NCBI GenBank assembly: GCA_034007295.1
Contig: JAVERC010000006.1
Span: 53,467 to 117,466, forward strand
Direction of reading: 5' to 3'
DNA from: JACKCP01 sp034007295
GTDB taxonomy: Bacteria > Desulfobacterota > Desulfobacteria > Desulfobacterales > JACKCP01
Length of the DNA stretch: 64,000 nucleotides
Part shown: one piece after another, positions 15,923 through 24,977 of the stretch
Position numbering within the stretch: the stretch's first letter is position 1
Layout of the letters: every line of letters begins with the position of its first letter
Made by a program: the position numbers and the translations under genes
The notes under the pieces: generated by a model
Told to the model about the DNA's origin: nothing
Seen by the model: the letters and a program-made list of their open reading frames with translations, nothing else
The model's database searches: none

Positions 15923-17050
15923 ATGGATTATAAAGCACTTACTCTTAAACTCGGAGAACTAGCCAAAGTTTCTACCGGCGATAATCCATGGGATATAAAA
16001 GTTCACAACCCAAAATTCTACGAAAGGCTTATATGCAAAGGTTCCCTTGGACTTGGAGAATCATATGTGGAAGGATGGTGGGATTGTGAACAGCTTGATG
16101 AATTTTTCTATAAAATCATTAAAGCAAAAGTCAGAAACAAAATTCAAAGAGATAAAAAATTAATATTTAACCTTTTAACTGCCAAACTTTTTAACCAGCA
16201 AACCTTAAAAAAATCAAAAAGAGTTACAAAAAAACATTATGATATTGATGTTAATCTCTTTAAAGCAATGCTTGGGAAGACTATGAGCTATACTTGCGGA
16301 TACTGGAAAAATGCTGAAACCCTTGAACAGGCACAAAATGATAAATTTGAACTAATCTGCAAAAAACTTGATTTAAGGGAAAATGAAAAAGTTCTTGATA
16401 TGGGAAGCGGATTTGGAGGACTTTCAAAATACATGGCAGAAAAATACAAATGCCAGGTTACAGGAGTAAATATTTCAAAATCACACCATGAATATGCCTG
16501 TAATAATTACGGTGATAAAGTCAAATTTTGTCTTTGTGATTACAGGTATCCTGAAAAATATATTCCCATGGAAAAAAAATTTGACAAAATTGTTTCAGTT
16601 GGGATGTTTGAAGCCATAGGCACCAAAAACTTCAAAAAATTTTTTAAAATCATGCAAAGCATACTTAAGGATGAAGGCCTGTTTCTTCTTCACACAATAG
16701 GAGCTCAAAAAGATCAAAGAAGAGGAGATCCATGGATTTTAAAATATATTTTCCCTGGAGGTGTTATTCCAAGGGCAAGCGAAATAACAAAACCAAATGA
16801 AAAGCTCTTTATTCTTGAAGACTGGCATAATTTCGGCTTTGACTATTACAAAACCCTGAAAGCCTGGTTTAAAAATTTTCATAAATATTGGACTGAAGAC
16901 ATAAATAAAAATATTGACGACAAATTCTACAGAATGTGGAAATATTACCTTCTTATGTGTGCCGGAGGTTTTAAGGCAAGGGATAATTCTTTATGGCAGA
17001 TTATATTTTCAAAAGGAGGGACTCAGGGAGGATATAAGTCTGTTCGATAA
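15923..17050 (+). CDS. cfa: Cyclopropane-fatty-acyl-phospholipid synthase
   Basis: Transfers a methylene group from S-adenosylmethionine to cis double bonds of membrane phospholipid acyl chains. The 375 residues include an N-terminal lipid-binding region (VKVHNPKFYERL-like, residues 20-60), the SAM-binding motif VLDMGSGFGGLS (about residue 158), and the family signatures MSYTCGYW and KCQVTGVNISKSH. AGGGAGG lies before the ATG. Length is normal. It appears monocistronic and is convergent with the DUF3141 gene, with a family A repeat between them. Confidence 0.94.
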   Translation: MDYKALTLKLGELAKVSTGDNPWDIKVHNPKFYERLICKGSLGLGESYVEGWWDCEQLDEFFYKIIKAKVRNKIQRDKKLIFNLLTAKLFNQQTLKKSKRVTKKHYDIDVNLFKAMLGKTMSYTCGYWKNAETLEQAQNDKFELICKKLDLRENEKVLDMGSGFGGLSKYMAEKYKCQVTGVNISKSHHEYACNNYGDKVKFCLCDYRYPEKYIPMEKKFDKIVSVGMFEAIGTKNFKKFFKIMQSILKDEGLFLLHTIGAQKDQRRGDPWILKYIFPGGVIPRASEITKPNEKLFILEDWHNFGFDYYKTLKAWFKNFHKYWTEDINKNIDDKFYRMWKYYLLMCAGGFKARDNSLWQIIFSKGGTQGGYKSVR

Positions 17051-17113
17051 ATAATAAACATATAAATTTAATTACCTCAGTTTAAAAAAAAACTGAAGCA
17101 ACTAAAATTAAAC

Positions 17114-17255
17114 AGCGATTGGCCGAAAACGAGAATTTTGTTTCATTCAAGGAAGATGAGAAATTTAACCTTTAGGATACATTTAGTATTTTGAGGATTA
17201 AATTTTGAATCTCACTTAAGAATGAACAAAAAAGGCCGTTTTCGTTCAGCAACTA
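17114..17255. repeat. Repeat family A, copy 3 (well preserved)
   Basis: One of the best copies: CGATTGGCCGAAAACGAG at the left, core AAATTTAACC / GGATTAAATTTT around ATTTAGTATTTTGAGG, and AAGGCCGTTTTCGTTCAGCAACTA at the right. It lies between convergent genes. Its right end, read on the minus strand as TAGTTGCTGAACG, provides the TAG stop of the DUF3141 hydrolase. Confidence 0.88.
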
Positions 17256-19478
17256 AATAATATCAAAAATTTCCATCACTTCAATTATAAGCTGATCTTC
17301 CTCTGGCTCTATAATAAAATCTGAATCTGCAACTTTTTTCATCATTTCAACTGCTTCAAGTCTGTCTTCATGGTTTTTTATAAGATAAGCAAGGCTTTCA
17401 AGTGCTCCTTTAAAATCGTTATCTAAAACCAAAGACTGCTCTTTTATAAGTTCTTTTATGCTTCGGTCTGACATTGAACCAAGTTTTGGATTCTTTTTAG
17501 CAACAGAAATAATTGCATTTATTTCTTTTTCACTAAAAACATTGTCTATCCTTGCAACAGCAACCATCATTCTTATTGCAGCTTCTTCAAAACCGCCTTT
17601 AAATTTTTTAAATCTGTCTTCAGTCTGAAATGAAGAAAACTGAGATTTATCTTCTTTTGCAGAAGGAGCTGGAGGAAACATAGCACGAACAAAAGGGTTT
17701 CCATACATCTGCTTAAAAAGATATTCTTGAAAATTGTCCCTCAGGTCTCTTTGAGAATCAAGATAACTTCCAATAAAATCTGCACACTTTTCCTCTATTA
17801 CAACAAAGGGATTTTCCCTGGAAGCCTGAATTCTGTTTTTATATGCAGCCTTTCCAAATATTTTGAAAAAATACATAATAGGATTCATATCTGACAGCAT
17901 ATACCTTACAATCCTTTGAGGATGGTGCATCTTTATAAGAGGAGCATTCCATTTATTTACCATACTTCTTACTAAGGGCCGCATAGTTCTAGTATAAATT
18001 CTCTCATTCCACCATGAAACAGATAAGGCTGGATAAAAAGCCAGCTCATCCTGATCCGAGTCATCAAGATCAGTTATGTCTTCAAAGGTTCTTTCTTCAA
18101 ACCTTATATCATATTCCTTTTCACTGTATCTTGGATCGCCCTTTTCAATTACCATTTCATAAAGCCCTGGAGATAGATAACCTACTTTATCAACACTTTC
18201 TATTATTCCCTTGTGTTCCTTTACTGCAACTCTGTCAGAAACAAAAATACCCATATGCCTTATATTGTCGTGAAGAAGATAAACAATTATCTGTTCCTGT
18301 TTTTTTATTTCATCAACAGAGCCCCAAACCCTTGTTATCCAGTTAAGAGCCTGCTGGGGAGGACTTATATTATCAGCTCCAGAAGAAAAAAGAACAATTG
18401 GATCTCTTAAATCCTTTAAATCTATTTTTTTCCCGTCTTTAAAGCCTATTTCGCCCTTTTCAAGGCTGTTTTCAATAAAAAGTTTATTTACTATGAAATT
18501 TATTTCTTCCTCAGTCATCATATAATAGCTGTTCCACCATCTTTCAAACTTAAGATAATTGCCATGCTCTTTATCAACATTTGCAAACAATTTATATGGC
18601 TGGCGAAAAAAGGTATTTGCAGGGTCAACAGCTTCATAGCCACTGACAAGATGGGCTCCGTCAAAATATCCATTGCCAAGATCGCTTAAAAAAGAAACTG
18701 TCCAGCTTCCACCCATTATCCCTGTTCTGTATCTCATTACGTGCTTTCCTTCCACACCAGACCAATAGGAAATGGGAGAACCGTTTAAAACCAAGGGCCC
18801 AGCAAGATCAGGTTCTTCAGCTCCAAGCATTGCTAGTGCCCAGCCAGCCTGAGAATTACCTATAATTGAAGGCTTTGGAGCATCAGGATGAAGTCTTTTA
18901 ACTTCTTCAATAAATTTAATTTCTGCATTTTTTACGTCTTCAAGTGTCTGCCCTTTTTCAGGCTGAGGGAAAAAAATAATATAATAAACAGGATGCCCTG
19001 CCTGAAGTGCCATACCTATTTCGGAATTTTTTTTAGACCCTGCTATACCAGGAGCACTTCCAGATCTTGGATCTACAATTATTATAGGTCTTTTATCTGT
19101 TTCATCGGATGCAGCAAGAGGAGTAACTTCAAGATTTCTTCTTTCCGCAATCCTTCTTTTATCTTCTTCAATTTTATCTTGAGCAGCCTTTCTTCTTTTT
19201 TCATCCCCTCTTCTTTCTACAATTTTAGTGAGTGCATAATTAACCGGCTTGTCAAATTTTCTACCGTCCATAATTATTTCGTATTTAAAGGAAATAACAG
19301 GAGGCTGATTATTTTCAAGATCTCTAAAAAAAAGTGCACTTTGTCTTCTCAAAAGGCTGCCTATTATAGCAGTCCTCTGGAGCCTGTCTATGGCATATTC
19401 AAATGCCGGATGGATTAAACTTAATGCTGACAGCTGAGCCTTAGGTGAAAAATCTGCAAATGAAATTTCATTATTCAT
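17253..19478 (-). CDS. DUF3141 alpha/beta-hydrolase-like protein with TerB-like C-terminus
   Basis: A protein of about 741 residues. A central alpha/beta-hydrolase region has the nucleophile elbow GNSQAGW (serine near residue 209), as in the DUF3141 family related to polyhydroxyalkanoate synthase-like hydrolases. The last ~120 residues (AVARIDNVFSEKEIN onward) resemble a TerB/tellurite-resistance-type helical domain. An acid/base-rich linker lies near residues 85-115. The start at 19478 is chosen because its ATG overlaps the nadK TGA (ATGA) and a GGAG precedes it; the in-frame Met 18 bases upstream is inside nadK. The TAG stop sits in the terminal repeat of a family A element. The substrate is unknown. 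Confidence 0.85.
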   Translation of the reverse strand: MNNEISFADFSPKAQLSALSLIHPAFEYAIDRLQRTAIIGSLLRRQSALFFRDLENNQPPVISFKYEIIMDGRKFDKPVNYALTKIVERRGDEKRRKAAQDKIEEDKRRIAERRNLEVTPLAASDETDKRPIIIVDPRSGSAPGIAGSKKNSEIGMALQAGHPVYYIIFFPQPEKGQTLEDVKNAEIKFIEEVKRLHPDAPKPSIIGNSQAGWALAMLGAEEPDLAGPLVLNGSPISYWSGVEGKHVMRYRTGIMGGSWTVSFLSDLGNGYFDGAHLVSGYEAVDPANTFFRQPYKLFANVDKEHGNYLKFERWWNSYYMMTEEEINFIVNKLFIENSLEKGEIGFKDGKKIDLKDLRDPIVLFSSGADNISPPQQALNWITRVWGSVDEIKKQEQIIVYLLHDNIRHMGIFVSDRVAVKEHKGIIESVDKVGYLSPGLYEMVIEKGDPRYSEKEYDIRFEERTFEDITDLDDSDQDELAFYPALSVSWWNERIYTRTMRPLVRSMVNKWNAPLIKMHHPQRIVRYMLSDMNPIMYFFKIFGKAAYKNRIQASRENPFVVIEEKCADFIGSYLDSQRDLRDNFQEYLFKQMYGNPFVRAMFPPAPSAKEDKSQFSSFQTEDRFKKFKGGFEEAAIRMMVAVARIDNVFSEKEINAIISVAKKNPKLGSMSDRSIKELIKEQSLVLDNDFKGALESLAYLIKNHEDRLEAVEMMKKVADSDFIIEPEEDQLIIEVMEIFDII

Positions 19479-20329
19479 ATTCTTTCTCCGCTCCATTTTA
19501 ACCTGGTTTTTAATACATCAAAATAAGACTGATCAGGAAGAGTTGCAAGATAAACAGGACTTGATTTCTTTATAACTACACAGTCTCCGTGGAACAGCTC
19601 AGCTTCTTTTTGTCCATCTACACTGAGCTTAAGAGGCGAAGCTGACTTTAATCCAAGCTTTGCACAAATTATACTTTTATCATGTATTATAAGTGGCCTG
19701 TTAGTTAAAGTAAACGGACAAATTGGAACTAAAAGCATTGCCTCAATCACAGGATGAACAACAGGCCCGCCCGAGGCAAGGGAATATGCTGTAGAACCAG
19801 TTGGAGTAGCAATTATAAGACCATCGCCTGAATATGTTGTAACAGGGTGAAAATCAATTTCCATGTCAATTCTTGAAAGGCCAGAAGGCCCTGCTTTCCC
19901 TATAACTGCTTCATTTAAGGCAAGCTGAGAAAAAACAGCGGCTTTTTCTCTTATAAGCTCAACTTTAAATCTCATCCTTTTTTCAACAGAAAAATTTTTG
20001 CTTATAACTTTTTCAGCTGCTTCATAAAGCCTTGATCCTTCAGTTTCAGCAAGAAATCCAACCTCACCGAACTTTATTCCCATTAGCGGAATTTTTTTTT
20101 CTCCGACCCATCTTGCAGCTGAAAGAAAGGTTCCGTCCCCGCCAAGAACAAAAATAATATCAAGATTTTCTGGAGCTCGAATAGGATTTGGCGGGGTCAG
20201 ATGATCTTTCTTTTCTCTAAAAATTACTTCAACACCTCTTTTTAAGAGCCAGTTGCCAAAATCTTTGGAAATATTTTTTACATCCAAATCGCTGTCCTTT
20301 ACTACAATCCCAACTCTCATTTTTCCCAC
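19475..20329 (-). CDS. nadK: NAD kinase
   Basis: Phosphorylates NAD+ to NADP+ using ATP or polyphosphate. The 284 residues are of normal length, with the diagnostic GGDGTFLSAAR motif near residue 62 and the TPTGSTAYSLASGGP motif near residue 172. It overlaps the downstream DUF3141 gene by four bases, so the two are co-translated. A stem with T-run on the minus strand (20391-20420) lies upstream and closes the preceding transporter transcript. Confidence 0.95.
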   Translation of the reverse strand: MGKMRVGIVVKDSDLDVKNISKDFGNWLLKRGVEVIFREKKDHLTPPNPIRAPENLDIIFVLGGDGTFLSAARWVGEKKIPLMGIKFGEVGFLAETEGSRLYEAAEKVISKNFSVEKRMRFKVELIREKAAVFSQLALNEAVIGKAGPSGLSRIDMEIDFHPVTTYSGDGLIIATPTGSTAYSLASGGPVVHPVIEAMLLVPICPFTLTNRPLIIHDKSIICAKLGLKSASPLKLSVDGQKEAELFHGDCVVIKKSSPVYLATLPDQSYFDVLKTRLKWSGERI

Positions 20330-20390
20330 CTGATTTTATACTTTTTTTGATATTAATCGAGGGTTGCACATTATTTAAAGGATTGAAACA

Positions 20391-20420
20391 AAAAAAAGGG
20401 CCGTTAAACGACCCTTTTTT
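20391..20420 (-). terminator. Terminator behind the NSS transporter / small subunit genes
   Basis: An A-run, then GGG-CGT paired with ACG-CCC, then a T-run, so the hairpin can work in both directions. It lies about 40 bases after the small-subunit stop at 20459 in the minus direction and before nadK. Confidence 0.75.
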
Positions 20421-20458
20421 AAAAACATTGCTATTAAGCAATATGAAAAAACAAAATT

Positions 20459-20560
20459 TTATTCATTACCTTTTTTCAAAGCAATTTTGATGCATATTGC
20501 AGCTCCGCCCCAGGTAACTCCAAGACCAAAAACCATCATTAAGATAGCTGTAAAATCCAT
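20459..20560 (-). CDS. Small membrane subunit of NSS transporter (MetS-like, 33 aa)
   Basis: A 33-residue single-span membrane peptide. It starts MDFTAILMMVFGLGVTW, has a GG-rich second half and ends IALKKGNE. A strong AAGGGGGA lies before the ATG, which starts 15 bases downstream of the transporter's stop codon. This matches the MetS-type small subunit found directly after some bacterial NSS (SNF) amino-acid transporters, such as the MetPS pair. It is too short for most ORF callers. It probably supports assembly or activity of the large subunit. Confidence 0.85.
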   Translation of the reverse strand: MDFTAILMMVFGLGVTWGGAAICIKIALKKGNE

Positions 20561-20574
20561 TTTTCCCCCTTATA

Positions 20575-22041
20575 TCAGTCTTCTTTAGTAATTGAATGAA
20601 TTATTACCCCTAATACAAAAACTCCTATTACAACAGCCCATCCATACATTAAAAGAGCTTGAAAAGGATATCCTTCATATGGTTTTGCAAGATCACTCAT
20701 AAGGTTCCTTACCCCCATATATCCAAGTACAATAGGTGTTACAGCCATAAGACAAAAATTCCACCATTTTCCAACTGCAAAATCTGAAATGGCATTTACA
20801 TGTTCTCTTACAGCTTCAAGCCTAAAAAGCCATCCAATGAAAAGGACTTCTACTATTCCGGCAAAAATTATACCAAAATTATTAATGAAATGATCTGTAA
20901 TATCAAGAACATAAAGACCGCCCTCAGTCATAAAAACAATACTTACAAGAAAACCTATAAAAGTATATCCTGTAACAGCTGTTTTTCTTGTTACTGAAAA
21001 TTTATCCATTATTGCTGCACAACATGCTTCAGAAATTGAAATCATTGAAGAGAGGCCTGCAAAAACTATGCATAAGAAAAAAAGCGGCCCAAAAAACCAT
21101 GGAGCAGGAAGAAAATTTATTGCCTTTGGAATTGTAACAAATGCAAGACCAACACCTGCACCTGCAACATCTTGAATGCCAAGACCTGACTGTGCAGCCA
21201 TATGTCCAAGAACACCAAAAACCATAATACCTGCAAGCATGCTGAATCCGCAGTTGATAAAGGCTGTCATCATGCCATTGTTATTAATGTCTGAGTCTTC
21301 TGGAAGATAACTTGAATATGTAATCATGATTGCAAAACAGATACTAAGAGTAAAGAAAATCTGACCGTAAGCATCAACCCATACTTTAGGTTCAAAAATT
21401 TTGCTGAAATCTGGCTTAAAAAGATAGTTAAGCCCGTTCAAAGCTCCGTCAAGAGTAACAGCTCTAAACATCAAAAGCAGAATAAGTATAAAAAGAACCG
21501 GCATGAAAATTTTGTTTGCAACTTCAATTCCTTTTTTAACTCCGCTGAAAAGTACAAACCATGTAACAGCCCATACAAGTGCTGTTGCGATAAAAACAGG
21601 CCATACTATTCCCCCAAGGTTTAAAGCAGAGTCAGAAAGCTTTAAAAAATCTCCAAAGAAAAATGCTTTTGTATTCTCTCCCCAGGACTGGGTAAAAGAA
21701 AATTTAAGGTAATTAACACCCCAGCCTATTACGACCACATAATAAACTGAAATTACAAAAGAAATAAGAACCTGCCACCATCCAAGCCACTCCCATTTGG
21801 AAGTGATTGATGAAAAAGTCTTTGGTGCTGCACCCTTATATTTATGGCCAAGACCAAATTCCATTATTATGATAGGAATACCTGCTGTAATAAGTGCAAA
21901 AAAATAAGGTATAAGAAATGCACCTCCGCCATTGTCATAAACCATATAAGGAAATCTCCAGATATTGCCGAGTCCTATGGCCGACCCGACTGCTGCTAGA
22001 ACAAACCCTGTTCTAGTGCCCCAATTCTCTCTTGAAGCCAT
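20575..22041 (-). CDS. Sodium-dependent amino-acid transporter, NSS/SNF family
   Basis: A Na+-coupled inner-membrane importer of 488 residues with about 11-12 predicted helices. The N-terminal family signature is complete (NWGTRTGFVLAAVGSAIGLGNIWRFPY as two segments around residues 5-31), including the unwound TM1 glycines that bind Na+ and substrate. GGGGAGGAG precedes the ATG. The small 33-residue subunit follows immediately, as in methionine/alanine MetPS-type systems, so an amino-acid substrate is likely, but the exact one is not readable. Sodium coupling fits the Na+-pumping NQR elsewhere in the window. Confidence 0.94.
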   Translation of the reverse strand: MASRENWGTRTGFVLAAVGSAIGLGNIWRFPYMVYDNGGGAFLIPYFFALITAGIPIIIMEFGLGHKYKGAAPKTFSSITSKWEWLGWWQVLISFVISVYYVVVIGWGVNYLKFSFTQSWGENTKAFFFGDFLKLSDSALNLGGIVWPVFIATALVWAVTWFVLFSGVKKGIEVANKIFMPVLFILILLLMFRAVTLDGALNGLNYLFKPDFSKIFEPKVWVDAYGQIFFTLSICFAIMITYSSYLPEDSDINNNGMMTAFINCGFSMLAGIMVFGVLGHMAAQSGLGIQDVAGAGVGLAFVTIPKAINFLPAPWFFGPLFFLCIVFAGLSSMISISEACCAAIMDKFSVTRKTAVTGYTFIGFLVSIVFMTEGGLYVLDITDHFINNFGIIFAGIVEVLFIGWLFRLEAVREHVNAISDFAVGKWWNFCLMAVTPIVLGYMGVRNLMSDLAKPYEGYPFQALLMYGWAVVIGVFVLGVIIHSITKED

Positions 22042-22198
22042 AATAATTTCTCCTCCCCGATACTTAAAAATTAATTATGAGTAAGTATATATAAATATAT
22101 CGATACACCGTTAGCAAAAGAGCTGAAACATTTCAACATTATAATTTTCTCTCCAAATCCAAAAAAAACTTAATCTGGAGGAAAATTTTCTATTTTAA

Positions 22199-22236
22199 CC
22201 TGTGATATTTTTAAATATATTTAAAAATATCACAGG
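22199..22236. terminator. Perfect 38-bp palindrome behind acnB
   Basis: The 19-base arms (CCTGTGATATTTTTAAATA and its exact complement) have no unpaired spacer. It sits three bases beyond the acnB stop. On the minus strand no T-run follows directly, so it is either an RNA-stabilising 3' stem or a protein-binding palindrome rather than a classical terminator. Confidence 0.55.
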
Positions 22237-22239
22237 TCA

Positions 22240-24771
22240 TTAATTTATTTCACCATTTTTTTCAAAATCAAAACGAATGAACCTGTAAATTAAATCTTTA
22301 AAAGGAATAATTTTTTCCTGCATTATTTCTTCATATTTTTCAGGTGTAGGAATTTCTCCAAGTAATGCAATAACAGCACCTAATTCTGCTGAGCCAAGAA
22401 AGACCTTTGTATTATCACCCATTCTGTTTGGAAAATTTCTTGTTGATGTTGAAAAAACAACTGAACCAGAGTCAACCCTTGCCTGATTTCCCATGCAAAG
22501 AGAACATCCTGGTATTTCAATTCTTGCACCGGACTTACCAAGCACGCTGTAAAGCCCTTCTTTTCTTAAAATATCCCTGTCCATGCCGGTTGGCGGGCAG
22601 ACCCATAATTTGGATTTTGTTTTTTTGCCTTCAAGTATTTTTGCCAAAGCTCTGAAGTGCCCTATATGGGTCATACACGAACCTATAAAAACCTCATCAA
22701 TTTTTGTTCCTGAGAGTTCAGAAAGAAGCCTGACATCGTCCGGGTCATTGGGGCATGCAAGAACAGGCTCATTTATTTCACCAAGATCAATTTCAAGCAT
22801 TTCTTTAAAATCTGCGTTTTCATCACGCTTTAAAAGTTCACATGTTTCAATCCAGTCTTCCATTTCCCTTGATCTTTTTATCAGTGCATCTTTGTCCAAA
22901 TATCCTGTATCCGCAAGCTCCCTTAAAAAACAGATATTTGATTCAAGAAACTGTGCAACACTTTCTTCTGAAAGCTCTATTGTTGCTGCTGCTGCTGATC
23001 TTTCAGCTGATGCGTCTGTAAGTTCATATGCTTCATCAACTGTAAGATCTTTTGTTCCTTCAATTTCAAGAATTCTTCCCGAAAATATATTTTTCTTGCC
23101 TTCCTTTTCAACAGTAAGAAGGCCTTTTTTAATTGCAAAATAAGGAATTGCATTAACCATATCCCTTACTGTTATATGTTTTTTTCTCTTCCCTTTAAAA
23201 GTAACAAGAACAGATTCGGGTACATCAAGGGGCATTTTTCCCATTGCAGCGGCAAAGGCAACAAGGCCTGATCCTGCAGGAAAGCTTATTCCAAAAGGAA
23301 ATCTTGTATGGGAATCACCGCCGGTTCCAACCGTATCAGGCAGAATCATCCTGTTAAGCCATGAATGAATAATTCCATCGCCCGGCTTTAATGCAATACC
23401 TTTTCTCTCAATTATAAATTCTGCAAGTGAAGAATGCATTTCAATATCCGAAAGCCTTGGATATGCTGCTGTATGACAAAATGACTGCATTACAAGCCCT
23501 GCGGAAAATTTCATACAGGAAAGCTCCATAAGCTCATCTTTAGTCATTGGCCCTGTTGTATCCTGGGAGCCTACAGTTGCAGTATAGGGTTCACAATATT
23601 CTCCAGGCCTTACTCCTTCTTTGCTGCAGGCCTTTCCAATTATTTTCTGGGCCAGGGTAAATCCTTTTTCTGTTTTTTCAGGCATTGGAGGTATTTGGAA
23701 AAAATCCGCCTTTGCCTTCCCAAGAAAATCTCTTGCTTTTTCTGTAAGTGTTTTTCCAATTATTAAAGGAATTCTTCCGCCTGCCCTGTAAGAATCAAAA
23801 ATAACCTTGTTTTTAATTTCAAATTCACAAACAACTTCAAGAGTTGTTCCGTTTAAAATTTTTCCATCATAGGGTCTTAAAATCAGATGATCCCCGTTTT
23901 TGATTTTTTTTACATCCGCTTCAACAGGAAAAGCTCCTGAATCTTCCATTGTATTATAAAAAATAGGAGCAATTTTACCTCCAATTACAAAACCTCCCTT
24001 TCTTTTGTTTGGAACAAAGGGAATATCTTCACCAATATGCCAGATAAGAGAATTTCCTGCTGATTTTCTTGATGAACCAGTTCCTACAATATCTCCTACA
24101 AAAGCAAGTGGTCTTCCAATTTTTTTCAGATCTTCAATCATCTGGAGAGGTGAATCAATTCTTGACTGAAGCATTGAAAGAGCATGCAAAGGTATATCCG
24201 GCCTGCTCCATGCTTCTGATGCAGGAGAGAAATCATCTGTGTTTATTTCACCGTCAACCTTAAATGCTGTTAAATGAATCTCATCAGGAATTTTCAAAAG
24301 AGACTCAAACCAACTTGCATCTGCCCAGGACTTTATAACTGCCATTGCTGTATCAAATTTTTTGGAAAGCTCTGATATAACTTCAAACCTATCATAAACA
24401 AGAAGGGTTTTTCCAAGAGCCATTGAAGCCTCTTTTCCAAGGGAATCATCTTTTAAAAGTTCAATTAAAAAATCAAGTGCATACCCCCCTCTCATGTTTC
24501 CTAAAAGAAAAACAGCCCTTTGTGGGGTAATAAGAGGCGATTCAATTGTTTTTAGAGCTATATCATAAAGAAGAGCAGCTTTTTCAGCAGCAGCAGGATC
24601 AACACCTGGAGACACTCTTTCTTCTATGAGGCGGACTATAAAATCCTCATCCCCTTTTGGAGGTTTTTTTATTAACCCCATAAGTTTTTTTACCTGATTT
24701 TTATCAAGTGGTTTTGGTGGAATCCCTTGTTTTTCTCTTTCTTCCAAATGTTTTCTATAATGTTCAAGCAT
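22240..24771 (-). CDS. acnB: Aconitate hydratase B (bifunctional, 2-methylisocitrate dehydratase type)
   Basis: Interconverts citrate and isocitrate via a [4Fe-4S] cluster. Its 843 residues show the AcnB domain order: an N-terminal HEAT-like domain (MLEHYRKHLEEREKQGIPPKPL start), the swivel domain, then the catalytic domains with GSQDTTGPMTKDEL, DTVGTGGDSHTRFPFG and the late cluster-ligand region EIPGCSLCMGNQAR. The first cluster cysteine lies in VFIGSCMTHIGHFR. Length is close to the family norm. Apparently monocistronic, divergent from sat. Confidence 0.96.
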   Translation of the reverse strand: MLEHYRKHLEEREKQGIPPKPLDKNQVKKLMGLIKKPPKGDEDFIVRLIEERVSPGVDPAAAEKAALLYDIALKTIESPLITPQRAVFLLGNMRGGYALDFLIELLKDDSLGKEASMALGKTLLVYDRFEVISELSKKFDTAMAVIKSWADASWFESLLKIPDEIHLTAFKVDGEINTDDFSPASEAWSRPDIPLHALSMLQSRIDSPLQMIEDLKKIGRPLAFVGDIVGTGSSRKSAGNSLIWHIGEDIPFVPNKRKGGFVIGGKIAPIFYNTMEDSGAFPVEADVKKIKNGDHLILRPYDGKILNGTTLEVVCEFEIKNKVIFDSYRAGGRIPLIIGKTLTEKARDFLGKAKADFFQIPPMPEKTEKGFTLAQKIIGKACSKEGVRPGEYCEPYTATVGSQDTTGPMTKDELMELSCMKFSAGLVMQSFCHTAAYPRLSDIEMHSSLAEFIIERKGIALKPGDGIIHSWLNRMILPDTVGTGGDSHTRFPFGISFPAGSGLVAFAAAMGKMPLDVPESVLVTFKGKRKKHITVRDMVNAIPYFAIKKGLLTVEKEGKKNIFSGRILEIEGTKDLTVDEAYELTDASAERSAAAATIELSEESVAQFLESNICFLRELADTGYLDKDALIKRSREMEDWIETCELLKRDENADFKEMLEIDLGEINEPVLACPNDPDDVRLLSELSGTKIDEVFIGSCMTHIGHFRALAKILEGKKTKSKLWVCPPTGMDRDILRKEGLYSVLGKSGARIEIPGCSLCMGNQARVDSGSVVFSTSTRNFPNRMGDNTKVFLGSAELGAVIALLGEIPTPEKYEEIMQEKIIPFKDLIYRFIRFDFEKNGEIN

Positions 24772-24857
24772 AGGACTTCCTTTCAGAAATTTAATTTTTT
24801 CAATATATTAGCATATTTTTAAACAATTTTATTATTTGCCTGCAAGGGTAAAATAAC

Positions 24858-24884
24858 TTGACAAAAACCAATATCCTTTATAAG
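24858..24884 (+). promoter_or_regulatory. Possible sigma-70 promoter of sat
   Basis: TTGACA at 24858-24863 is followed 15 bases later by TATAAG at 24879-24884, about 95 bases before the sat start. The spacer is shorter than ideal. It is the only good -35-like hexamer in the acnB-sat gap. Confidence 0.35.
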
Positions 24885-24977
24885 CAATTTCTAAGTTTTT
24901 TCAACTAATTTGAACTGATGATGTTGTCAAGAGGACAACTTCGAAGATATAAAATATTAAAATTTAAGGAGCTTATT

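Noticed and set aside
18888..19418. 176-codon plus-strand ORF inside the DUF3141 gene
   Set aside because: It is an antisense shadow with Ser/Phe/Arg-rich composition and no motif. The minus-strand hydrolase is clearly real.
22583..23143. 186-codon Ser-rich plus-strand ORF inside acnB
   Set aside because: It is an antisense shadow within a full-length aconitase.
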